Source of the DNA: Desulfococcus sp. 4484_241
Lineage (GTDB): Bacteria > Desulfobacterota > Desulfobacteria > Desulfobacterales > Desulfosudaceae
Direction of reading: 5' to 3'
NCBI GenBank assembly: GCA_002085115.1
Contig: MZGQ01000003.1
Coordinates: 1 to 64,000, forward strand
DNA: 64,000 nt
The translations under genes and the position numbers were made by a program. Positions 18,345 to 26,871 of this stretch are shown here, in pieces. How positions within the stretch are numbered: position 1 is the stretch's first letter; each line of letters opens with the position of its first letter. The notes beneath the pieces are model-generated. The model was not told where the DNA came from. It did no database searches and saw only the letters and a list, made by a program, of their open reading frames with translations.

Positions 18345-20498
18345 GTGGCGATGTCTGACAGAAATCTTTACAGCAGCTCCTGGTACAGGGTCGCCGGACT
18401 CAAACCGTTTCTCCGCAGCCATGCCGAGATACACCGCCAGACTTTCAGGGGGAAAGTATGGTATGTCCTCCAGGACCATTCAACAGGCCGGTTTCATCGC
18501 TTCTCTGAACAGGCTTATTATCTTATCGGCCTGATGGACGGCAGCCGGACCCTTCATGAAATATGGGAGGCTGCCTGCCGTCGTCTGGGAGATGATATGC
18601 CTACCCAGGAGGAGGTGATTGGGCTGTTATCACAGCTTCATCAGGCTGATGTGTTGCAGTCAAATATAGCACCGGATATTGGCCCATTATTGGAGCGAAG
18701 CCATAAGGATCGGCAAAGCAGGTTCTGGAACTATGTTCGGTCACCGGTTTCTATTCGTATTCCCCTGATTGATCCCGACCGTTTTCTGGATAAAACCATC
18801 GGCCTGGTGGCCCCTTTTTTCACCGTGCCCGCAGCCGTTATCTGGTGCGGCTTGGTCCTTGCTGCGCTGGTGCTGGCCATATTGCATTGGAATGAATTAA
18901 CCATGGACCTGGCAGACCGGGTGCTGGCTACGGAAAATCTGGTCATCCTCTGGCTGGTGTATCCGGTGATCAAGGCCCTTCATGAATTTGGCCATGCCTG
19001 GGCCGTAAAACGATGGGGGGGGGAAGTTCATGAAATGGGTATCATGCTGCTGGTATTCGTGCCCGTGCCTTACCTGGATGCCTCAACGGCATCGGCATTT
19101 CGGGAAAAAAGGCGTCGGATGATCGTTGGGTTTATAGGTATAGGTGTTGAGGTGCTGATTGCCTCCCTGGCCATGATCCTTTGGGTGAACCTTGAGCCGG
19201 GTGCCCTGCGGGCCGTGGCTTTCAACGTCATTCTTATCGCCGGTGTGTCAACCGTTTTTTTTAATGGCAATCCCCTGCTTCGTTACGACGCTTATTACAT
19301 CCTGATGGATTACCTGGAGATTCCCAATCTGGGGACACGGGCGAATCGTTACTTGGGTTACCTGGCCCAGCGCTATCTGCTTCGCAACAATGAAGCAGCT
19401 TTTACTCTGTCAGACAGCCGGGAGGGCCTCTGGCTGGTGTTTTACGGGATTGCCGCTTTTTTATATCGTATTTTTATCAGTATCCGCATCGCGCTGTTTG
19501 TGGCCGGAAAGTTTTTTTTTATCGGCGTGTTTATCGCCATATGGGCGTTGATCGGCCTCATTTTTGTGCCCGTTTACCGATTGATTCAGACCATTCTGGC
19601 CGACCCGGAACTTTACAAGGAGCGGAATCGAATTGCATCACTGGCCCTGGTGTTCGGTGGGATAGCTGTTTTGTTCTTTTGCCTGGTTCGTTTGCCTTCG
19701 ACGACCATGGCCGAGGGCGTACTGTGGCCTGGAGAGCAGGCTCAGGTCCGTGCCGGCACCGACGGTATCATAAAGGCTTTTGTCGTCCGCCCGGGCAGGA
19801 TCGTAAAGGCCGGAGACCCCTTGCTGGTCTGTGAAAATCCCGAAGTGGAAGCTGAAGAAAAGGTGTTGGAAGCCAAATTGCGGGAATATAAGGCCCGCCG
19901 CCTGGCAGCCATGGCAACGGACCGGACTGCGGAAAAAATTATCGCTGAAGAAGTTACACTTATTGAAAGCGAACTCCGTCGGGCCAGGGAACGTCTGGAG
20001 ACATTGGTGGTAAAAAGCCCGACCGATGGGCGGTTTGTACTGCCCAACGTGGAAGACTATCCCGGACGTTTTGTCCGGCGGGGAGACCCTCTGGGGTATG
20101 TAGTGGATGAGAAGAAAACCACCATCCTGGTGCCTGTTCCGCAGGCCCAGGTGGGAAAAATACGGCAGAGTGTCCGGGCGGTTTCTGCCCGTCCGGTTGA
20201 TCGCGTGTTTCATCTTATCCCCGCCCATCTTATACGCGAAGTCCCTGCCGCTTCCGCCAACCTGCCGACCCTGGCTTTTTCACTGGAAGGCGGCGGTGAT
20301 TTTGCCCTTGATCCCAGGGCGAGGGAGGAGCGGCGGTCTTTTGAAAAGCTGTTTTATTTTGAAGTGGCTTTGGATGAACATATTGATGGCCGGCTGGGGG
20401 AACGTGTCTTTATCCGGTTTGAACATGAGCCTGAGACGTTAGCCAGCCGTTGGTATAAGACCGTGCGATGGGTTTTCCTGAGGGTGTTTAATCTTTGA
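18345..20498 (+). CDS. PqqD-like N-terminal domain / M50 site-2-protease-like membrane metalloprotease / HlyD biotinyl-lipoyl fusion
   Basis: HEFGH at 18981-18995; FNGNPLLRYDAYYILMDYLEIPNL; GTDGIIKAFVVRPGRIVKAGDPLLVCENP; N-term ~90 aa winged-helix-like (YVLQDHSTGRFHRFSEQAYYLIGLMDGSRTLHEIWEA). Confidence 0.85.
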   Translation: MAMSDRNLYSSSWYRVAGLKPFLRSHAEIHRQTFRGKVWYVLQDHSTGRFHRFSEQAYYLIGLMDGSRTLHEIWEAACRRLGDDMPTQEEVIGLLSQLHQADVLQSNIAPDIGPLLERSHKDRQSRFWNYVRSPVSIRIPLIDPDRFLDKTIGLVAPFFTVPAAVIWCGLVLAALVLAILHWNELTMDLADRVLATENLVILWLVYPVIKALHEFGHAWAVKRWGGEVHEMGIMLLVFVPVPYLDASTASAFREKRRRMIVGFIGIGVEVLIASLAMILWVNLEPGALRAVAFNVILIAGVSTVFFNGNPLLRYDAYYILMDYLEIPNLGTRANRYLGYLAQRYLLRNNEAAFTLSDSREGLWLVFYGIAAFLYRIFISIRIALFVAGKFFFIGVFIAIWALIGLIFVPVYRLIQTILADPELYKERNRIASLALVFGGIAVLFFCLVRLPSTTMAEGVLWPGEQAQVRAGTDGIIKAFVVRPGRIVKAGDPLLVCENPEVEAEEKVLEAKLREYKARRLAAMATDRTAEKIIAEEVTLIESELRRARERLETLVVKSPTDGRFVLPNVEDYPGRFVRRGDPLGYVVDEKKTTILVPVPQAQVGKIRQSVRAVSARPVDRVFHLIPAHLIREVPAASANLPTLAFSLEGGGDFALDPRAREERRSFEKLFYFEVALDEHIDGRLGERVFIRFEHEPETLASRWYKTVRWVFLRVFNL

Positions 20499-20517
20499 TT
20501 TTTTTTAAAAACAGCCG

Positions 20518-22524
20518 ATGCGAACATTAGTCGCCAACTGGCCCAGGGCCGACCATTTCACCCGTCCGGAGCGGAGCGAGCGGCGGAAGACCGTCCTTGA
20601 CCGCCTGGCCTGGGAAGCAGCGGGCTTTGTGGTCCGTCCGATAAAGGGGCGAGTGGCGCAACTGGAAAAAGTTGTTGGGCCGGTCACCCATGCGGGGCAG
20701 GACCTTGGGGGATGCAGCGATGATGTGCTGCGCGGGAAAGGTGAGGAGCTGAGGCGTCGGCTCAGGTTCAACGGTTTTACGTTTCCACTTGTAGTCGAGT
20801 CTTTTGCTCTCATACGTGAGGTTGCTTCCCGGGTACTGGGTATGCGGCATTATGACTCCCAGGTTATGGGCGGTTATGCCCTTATCATGGGGCTGCTGGC
20901 GGAAATGGAGACCGGTGAGGGCAAGACCCTTATGGCAACGTTACCTGCCATTACCGCAGCGCTGGCCGGTATCCCCGTGCATATTATCACCGTTAATGAC
21001 TACCTGGCGAGGCGTGATGCCGAACTTATGGGCGACCTTTACCGGTTTTTCGGCATTACCCCGGGGTGTGTGGTCCATGATATGACCCCTCCGGAGCGTA
21101 GGGCCGCCTATAGTTGCGATGTCACTTACTGTACGAACAAGGAAGTTGTTTTTGATTACCTTCGGGATCGTATTGTCCTCGGGGACAGCCCCGGAGCCCT
21201 GAGTCTTCACGCTGAAAGTCTTTATGAGCGTCACGGCAAAAGAGAGCAACTGCTTCTGCGCGGGTTACATTTTGCAATTGTAGATGAGGTTGACAGCGTG
21301 CTGGTGGACGAAGCCCGAACACCCCTGATTATATCCCGGAGCGAGGCGTCCGAAGGAGAGGAAGAAACCATACGGGAAGCGCTGGCTCTGGCCGGCAGTC
21401 TTGAAGAGCATGTTCACTACTGGATTGATTATGAAACCGATCAGGGGACGAGGCGCATCACTATTACGGAGCGCGGCAGGGAAGCCGTGAAGCAGGCTGC
21501 CCGGTCCCTGGGCCCGGGCTGGCAGAGTTCCGTCCGTCGGGAAGAGCTGGTTCGTAAAGCCCTGACAGCCCTTTATCTTTACCGGCGTGACGAACATTAC
21601 CTGGTGGCCGACGGCAAAGTCCAGATTGTCGATGAGTTTACGGGCCGGGTTATGCCGGATCGTTCCTGGGAAGGAGGGCTGCACCAGCTGATAGAGGCAA
21701 AGGAGGGATGTGATATCACCGGCCAGCGGGAAACGGTCGCCCGGATCAGTTACCAGCGATTTTTCCTGCGCTACCTTAAACTTTCTGGTATGACCGGTAC
21801 CGCCCGTGAAATTCGCCATGAGCTCTGGGCGGTTTACGGATTACCGGTTGTGACCGTACCAACCAACAAACCCGTTATCAGAAAAATAAAACCGGAGAAA
21901 ATATTTGCCACTCAGTCTGAGAAATACGCCGCCGTAATTGATCGTGTTAAAGCACTGCATGAGCGGAACGTTCCGGTTTTGATCGGTACCCGTACGGTTG
22001 TGGTCTCTGAGCACCTCAGCAGGTTGCTTCAGGAACAGTGTATTCCCCATCAGGTACTCAATGCCAAACAAAACGAAGAAGAAGCGCTTATCGTGGCTCG
22101 TGCGGGTGAGCCGGGGCGGGTGACAATCGCCACCAACATGGCGGGCCGGGGCACAGATATTATTCTCGCTCCCGGTGTCGCTGAGAAGGGCGGTTTGCAT
22201 GTTATCATGACCGAACGCCATGAGTCTGCCCGGATTGACAGACAACTGGCCGGCCGGTGCGGCAGGCAGGGTGATCCCGGAGTCTGCGAGGTGTTTTTAT
22301 CATTGGAAGACCCGTTGCTCAGGGATGGGGTACCAGGGCTGACGGGGCGATTGGCACAGGAATTACAAAAAAGGGGAATTGATCTGTGGAAACCTCTCGG
22401 CAAAATAGCCATAAAAAGGGCACAGCGACGAGTAGAACGGGCTCATGCCGGCGTTCGCAAACGACTGTTGCGCCATGATGAGAACCGGAGCGATACTCTC
22501 TCTTTTTCTGGCAGAAGTGAATAA
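20518..22524 (+). CDS. SecA-like ATPase lacking most of the C-terminal helical scaffold/wing region
   Basis: METGEGKT Walker A, AIVDEVDSVLVDEARTPLIIS, VADGKVQIVDEFTGRVMPDRSWEGGLHQLIEAKE, NMAGRGTDIILAPGV, GRCGRQGDPG; ends at ...IAIKRAQRRVERAHAGVRKRLLRHDEN..., where canonical SecA continues. Confidence 0.9.
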   Translation: MRTLVANWPRADHFTRPERSERRKTVLDRLAWEAAGFVVRPIKGRVAQLEKVVGPVTHAGQDLGGCSDDVLRGKGEELRRRLRFNGFTFPLVVESFALIREVASRVLGMRHYDSQVMGGYALIMGLLAEMETGEGKTLMATLPAITAALAGIPVHIITVNDYLARRDAELMGDLYRFFGITPGCVVHDMTPPERRAAYSCDVTYCTNKEVVFDYLRDRIVLGDSPGALSLHAESLYERHGKREQLLLRGLHFAIVDEVDSVLVDEARTPLIISRSEASEGEEETIREALALAGSLEEHVHYWIDYETDQGTRRITITERGREAVKQAARSLGPGWQSSVRREELVRKALTALYLYRRDEHYLVADGKVQIVDEFTGRVMPDRSWEGGLHQLIEAKEGCDITGQRETVARISYQRFFLRYLKLSGMTGTAREIRHELWAVYGLPVVTVPTNKPVIRKIKPEKIFATQSEKYAAVIDRVKALHERNVPVLIGTRTVVVSEHLSRLLQEQCIPHQVLNAKQNEEEALIVARAGEPGRVTIATNMAGRGTDIILAPGVAEKGGLHVIMTERHESARIDRQLAGRCGRQGDPGVCEVFLSLEDPLLRDGVPGLTGRLAQELQKRGIDLWKPLGKIAIKRAQRRVERAHAGVRKRLLRHDENRSDTLSFSGRSE

Positions 22525-22560
22525 TCGAGCCATACAGGTATGTATAAAACAGGAGGAGAC

Positions 22561-23304
22561 ATGCGCATCATTTTTGCCGTTATCAGTTTCATGTTATTAT
22601 CGGTTTCGGCCTTCCAGCCTTCGGTAGTAGCGGAAGAAGACCCTATTGGCGTTTATTATCGTGGCTTGGTAGAGCCAAGTGAAGTTATCGAGGTGGCAAG
22701 CCAGGTTCCTGGAATAATTGAAAAAGTTTTTGTGGAACGAGGGGATCGTGTCAAAAAGGGCCAGGTGCTGGTGACCCTTAAGGCGGGTGTGGAGAAAGCC
22801 CAGGTTGATCTGGCCGAAGCCAAGCTGGAATTCGGCCGTAGAAAGGTTTTGAGGAATGAAAAACTCCGTGAAAAGCAGCTTATTTCCATTCACGAAAAAG
22901 ATGAGATGGAAACGGAAGTCCGCCTTATGGAGATTCAACTCCAGGAAGCCAGGGAACGACTCAATATGCGTACCATTTCGAGCCCGGTAACCGGTATTGT
23001 TGTGGAGCGCTACCTTGGCCCCGGCGAATATGTTGGGGAAGGATCAATAATGAAAATTGCCTGTGTCAATCCCCTTAACGTGGAAGTTGTTGTTCCTGCC
23101 ACGGTTTACGGTACCATCAACCGGGGAATGAAGGCCGAAGTTCTGCCCCAAAACCCGCCCGGCGGCTCATACCAGGGCAGGGTAGTCATTGTGGATGAGG
23201 TGATAGATGCGGCCAGTGGCACCTTTGGTGTTCGTGTGCAGTTGCCCAACCCCAACTACCGTTTGCCGGCCGGTATAAGCTGCCAGGTCCGGTTTTTCAA
23301 ATAG
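22561..23304 (+). CDS. Periplasmic adaptor (HlyD/RND-type membrane fusion protein) with signal peptide
   Basis: AGGAGGAGAC-ATG; MRIIFAVISFMLLSVSAFQPSVVA; VASQVPGIIEKVFVERGDRVKKGQVLVTLKAG; SPVTGIVVERYLGPGEYV. Confidence 0.85.
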   Translation: MRIIFAVISFMLLSVSAFQPSVVAEEDPIGVYYRGLVEPSEVIEVASQVPGIIEKVFVERGDRVKKGQVLVTLKAGVEKAQVDLAEAKLEFGRRKVLRNEKLREKQLISIHEKDEMETEVRLMEIQLQEARERLNMRTISSPVTGIVVERYLGPGEYVGEGSIMKIACVNPLNVEVVVPATVYGTINRGMKAEVLPQNPPGGSYQGRVVIVDEVIDAASGTFGVRVQLPNPNYRLPAGISCQVRFFK

Positions 23305-23512
23305 TATCCATCCATCCGCGGAAAGCCACAAGACAAGAATCATTAACCGCCAAGTCGGCTGCTCATCTCAGGCCCCTGTTTTTTTGATGATATTGACATG
23401 GGCCCCCTGTAGATGACTAAACCCGTCGATGATTTTGTGCGGTGTCGGGATGTTAAGCGCGGATATTTGTCTTGACATGGATTGCCGTGCGGTGATATTT
23501 GAATCACCTGTT

Positions 23513-23589
23513 CGGGGCGTGGCGCAGCCTGGTAGCGCACTTGCATGGGGTGCAAGGAGTCGCAGGTTCAAATCCTGCCGCCCCGACCA
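23513..23589 (+). tRNA. tRNA-Pro (anticodon GGG)
   Basis: CGGGGCG/CGCCCCG acceptor stem, CTTGC-ATGGGGT-GCAAG anticodon arm, GCAGG-TTCAAAT-CCTGC T arm, encoded CCA. Confidence 0.97.
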
Positions 23590-23761
23590 ATACCTTTCGA
23601 TTTTCTTTTTCCTTTTGCGCCTTTGCAAGCCCGATTTTTTATCATAACGTTTATCAGAACAATAAAATCAAATTTTATGTTGAATTTGCACCCGCACTTT
23701 GATAGCCAGAGGCCGACTGCTTCTATTTTAACCGTTGGGCCCGGAACAGGAGTGAACGCGA

Positions 23762-24997
23762 ATGGGGCTTGAGTATTTTATATTGATTTGCGGGTACGTG
23801 TTCGGGTTTTACATGGCCTGGAATATCGGGGCCAATGACGTTGCCAATTCCATGGCGTCAGCCGTTGGCGCAAAGGCGATAACCATCAGGCAGGCGGTTT
23901 TTCTTGCCGGCATATTGAACGTTGTGGGCGCTGTTTTTATTGGTTCGCACGTTACCGACACCATAAGAAAGGGAATAGTTGCCACAGACGTGTTGTCCGA
24001 TCCGCACGTGGCAATGGTTGGAGCGCTTGCCGCACTGCTTTCCGCTGCACTGTGGGTCTCTTTTTCCACATGGAAGGCGCTTCCCGTTTCAACGACCCAT
24101 TCGATAGTGGGTGCGATGATAGGGTTTGGAATTGTGGGCGGCGGTTTTTCCGTTATAAACTGGGGAAAACTGGGGGCGGTTGTGGCAAGCTGGGTGATTT
24201 CCCCTGTTTTTGCGCTTATCCTTTCTTATGTGATGTTTAAGTGTATAGTCTGGTTTATTTACGGTAAGAGGGATTCATCAGGTGCCGCTCTCAGGTTCTC
24301 CCCTGTTTTTATAGGAATAGCGGTTTTTATCGTGGTGCTTTCGTTCTTGTTTAAGACACCGCTTGGAAAATCACTTGCCCTTGGTGGAGGATGGGCCGTT
24401 GCCCTGGCGGTGGTGATTGCCGCAGTTGTCGGGATTGTCGGCAGGGCATTAATCAGCCGGTTCGGTATCAGGCATGAGGGGGATGAGACAGAGACAATAT
24501 TCCGGCGTATACAGATAGGCACGTCCTGTTACGTTGCTCTTGCGCAGGGCGCAAATGATGTTGCCAACGCTGTCGGTCCTCTTGCACTGATTTACTATAT
24601 AGTCAAGACAGGCGGTGTGGCCGGAATCAACAAGGTTCCGGTGCCGGTGTTCCTGCTGGCTTTCGGCGGTATCGGGATCGCCGCAGGCATTGCCATGGCT
24701 GGAGCGCGTGTTATAGAGACCGTTGGCTCCAAAATAACTACGCTTAATAACACCAGGGGGTTTTCGGTTGATTTTGCCGCAGCAACAACGGTGTTGGCTG
24801 CTTCCAAGATGGGGCTTCCTGTTTCAACCACCCATGCTGCCGTGGGCGGGGTGATTGGTGTGGGACTTGCCAGGGGATTTGAGGCTGTTAATTTCAGGAT
24901 TCTGTATGCTATCATGCTCTACTGGGTGCTGACGGTTCCTGTTGCGGCAATAACAAGTGTGGTTCTTTTCAAGCTTCTTGGACTTATATTTCTTTGA
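23762..24997 (+). CDS. PiT-family inorganic phosphate transporter
   Basis: NIGANDVANSMASAVGAKA and AQGANDVANAVGPLA signature repeats; VSTTHSIVGAMIGFG. Confidence 0.92.
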   Translation: MGLEYFILICGYVFGFYMAWNIGANDVANSMASAVGAKAITIRQAVFLAGILNVVGAVFIGSHVTDTIRKGIVATDVLSDPHVAMVGALAALLSAALWVSFSTWKALPVSTTHSIVGAMIGFGIVGGGFSVINWGKLGAVVASWVISPVFALILSYVMFKCIVWFIYGKRDSSGAALRFSPVFIGIAVFIVVLSFLFKTPLGKSLALGGGWAVALAVVIAAVVGIVGRALISRFGIRHEGDETETIFRRIQIGTSCYVALAQGANDVANAVGPLALIYYIVKTGGVAGINKVPVPVFLLAFGGIGIAAGIAMAGARVIETVGSKITTLNNTRGFSVDFAAATTVLAASKMGLPVSTTHAAVGGVIGVGLARGFEAVNFRILYAIMLYWVLTVPVAAITSVVLFKLLGLIFL

Positions 24998-25010
24998 AGG
25001 AGGCCAACAA

Positions 25011-25679
25011 ATGCGGATACCGTTTTTTTCCATGTTCATAACATCGCCCTTTGCCGGGCTTGAGGAGCATGCTGAAAAGGTCAATGAATGCGCGCTCGCG
25101 TTTCAGCAGGCGATAGAGTGCTACATGTCTGATAAATGCACCACCTTTGACAGCCACAAGGCTGCAGTGGATGAGATCGAAAGGCAGGCTGATGCGATCA
25201 AGCGGCGTATAAGGGGTCACCTGCCCAAGGGGACTTTTTTACCGGTGGACAAGTTCCAGCTGTTCCGCTATCTGCGTGAACAGGATAAGGTGCTGGATTC
25301 AATGAAGGATGTGCTAAGCTGGATTTCATACAGAGGCAGGGATGGCGTTCCTGTGGAGTTGCAGAAGGATTTTGCATCACTTGTTGACAGTGTGATATCT
25401 CCGGTTGAGACGCTTGGTGATATGGTAAGGGGGGCAAGAAGCTATTTTTCCAATTTTTCGAAAAAGACACGTGTTGGCGTAAAGGAGATAGTCCGGAGTC
25501 TGCATCAGAAAGAGCATGATGCGGACCAGATTGAGCATGCCTTAAAGCAAAAGATTTTTAATACGTGCTCTGACCCGGTGGTGGTGTTCCATGCGGTTAC
25601 GCTTGCCGAGAAGATCGGCGAAATAGCGGATCATGCCGAAAACGCCGGTGACATGATGAGGGCCATGATAGCACGGTAG
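25011..25679 (+). CDS. DUF47/PhoU-like (TIGR00153 family) protein
   Basis: AGGAGG upstream; PFAGLEEHAEKV, HQKEHDADQIEHALKQKIF; adjacent to PiT transporter. Confidence 0.88.
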   Translation: MRIPFFSMFITSPFAGLEEHAEKVNECALAFQQAIECYMSDKCTTFDSHKAAVDEIERQADAIKRRIRGHLPKGTFLPVDKFQLFRYLREQDKVLDSMKDVLSWISYRGRDGVPVELQKDFASLVDSVISPVETLGDMVRGARSYFSNFSKKTRVGVKEIVRSLHQKEHDADQIEHALKQKIFNTCSDPVVVFHAVTLAEKIGEIADHAENAGDMMRAMIAR

Positions 25680-25904
25680 TTCAAACGGTTTGTGGTATTT
25701 TGGCTGTTGGTGAAACAGTCTCAAAATAATGTGTATGGCAAAAACGCCGCTTTTCGTAAAAGTCTGTTTTTGATTTTGTCCCTGCCCTTTGTTGCTCGCC
25801 TTTTGAGGCAGATTGAAATTTTATATGGTATGTCACTTTTAATGCAGGGCTGCAAAATATAGAAACCGGACCGGATGTCCTGGCCTTACTGGTGGTTTAA
25901 AATT

Positions 25905-26195
25905 ATGGTTGAGATACCCCTGGACCTTTCATCCCACTGTATCCACACTGAAATAAAACGGCTTTACAACCGCACGCTTTCCGAGTGCCTTGGCAATCCC
26001 GATATTGATGATTTCGCAGAGGAAAGGCTCGAACTGTTGAAGCATGCGCTTGAACTTTTTGATTTCCCTGCGCTTCGCGCAAAATACCGCGAGCTTGCCG
26101 GCGGCACGGATAGCGCTGTTGCCCTCCTGACTGATGACGCAGGCCGTATTATCATAAAAATGGACGGTACCGTCATAGAGCCGACCTGTTCCTGA
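25905..26195 (+). CDS. Small uncharacterised protein (~96 aa)
   Basis: ORF only; MVEIPLDLSSHCIHTEIKRLYNRTLSECLGN... Confidence 0.45.
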   Translation: MVEIPLDLSSHCIHTEIKRLYNRTLSECLGNPDIDDFAEERLELLKHALELFDFPALRAKYRELAGGTDSAVALLTDDAGRIIIKMDGTVIEPTCS

Positions 26196-26284
26196 GCTGT
26201 CCCGTTGCAATTGGAACAGTCCTTGTATAAAATAATCATCACCTTGTGCTGTCTTTTCAATTAATGCATTTCGGGAAAGGTGCC

Positions 26285-26788
26285 ATGCAGCATGAACGGT
26301 TCATGAAGATCGCTATAACGCAGGCACGGCAGGCACTTGACGCCGGGGAGTTTCCTGTCGGGTGCGTTATTGCAGACGGGCGGAAGGTGGTTGCAACAGG
26401 GACACGACAGGGCACTGCGGGCAACCGTTTCAATGAAACCGGGCATGCCGAAATGGTCGCACTTGGGAAACTTGACCGCTCCGGCGTTTCTGATGCACAG
26501 GACGGTCTTGTTCTTTATTCCACGCTTGAGCCATGCCTCATGTGTTTCGGAGCAGCAATGATTCACGGGGTTGCCCATATCGTTTACGGTTATGAAGATG
26601 TTATGGGCGGCGGCACATCGTGTGATCTTTCCTGCCTGCCGCCACTTTACAGCAACAGGCGGATAAGCATCACCCCTGGTGTAATGAGAAAAGAGTGCCT
26701 GGAACTTTTCCGCCGCTATTTCAAAAACCCGGCTAATCGTTATCTTAAGGATACCCTTCTTGCAAAACATGCGCTTTCAGGCGTATAA
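26285..26788 (+). CDS. Nucleoside/cytidine deaminase family Zn-hydrolase
   Basis: GHAEMVAL and STLEPCLMCFGA zinc motifs. Confidence 0.88.
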   Translation: MQHERFMKIAITQARQALDAGEFPVGCVIADGRKVVATGTRQGTAGNRFNETGHAEMVALGKLDRSGVSDAQDGLVLYSTLEPCLMCFGAAMIHGVAHIVYGYEDVMGGGTSCDLSCLPPLYSNRRISITPGVMRKECLELFRRYFKNPANRYLKDTLLAKHALSGV

Positions 26789-26871
26789 ATAGCAGGCAGG
26801 TAAGATGCTCAAAGGCACCTGGTTAAACACCATTTTATGATCCCGGCGAGATCCCGGGCGGGAGGAGCTTT

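Noticed and set aside
1-23304. Classical type I or two-partner secretion locus
   Set aside because: No ABC-ATPase with peptidase/CLD domain, no TolC-like and no TpsB/POTRA barrel gene found in the window; such genes could still lie upstream of base 1.
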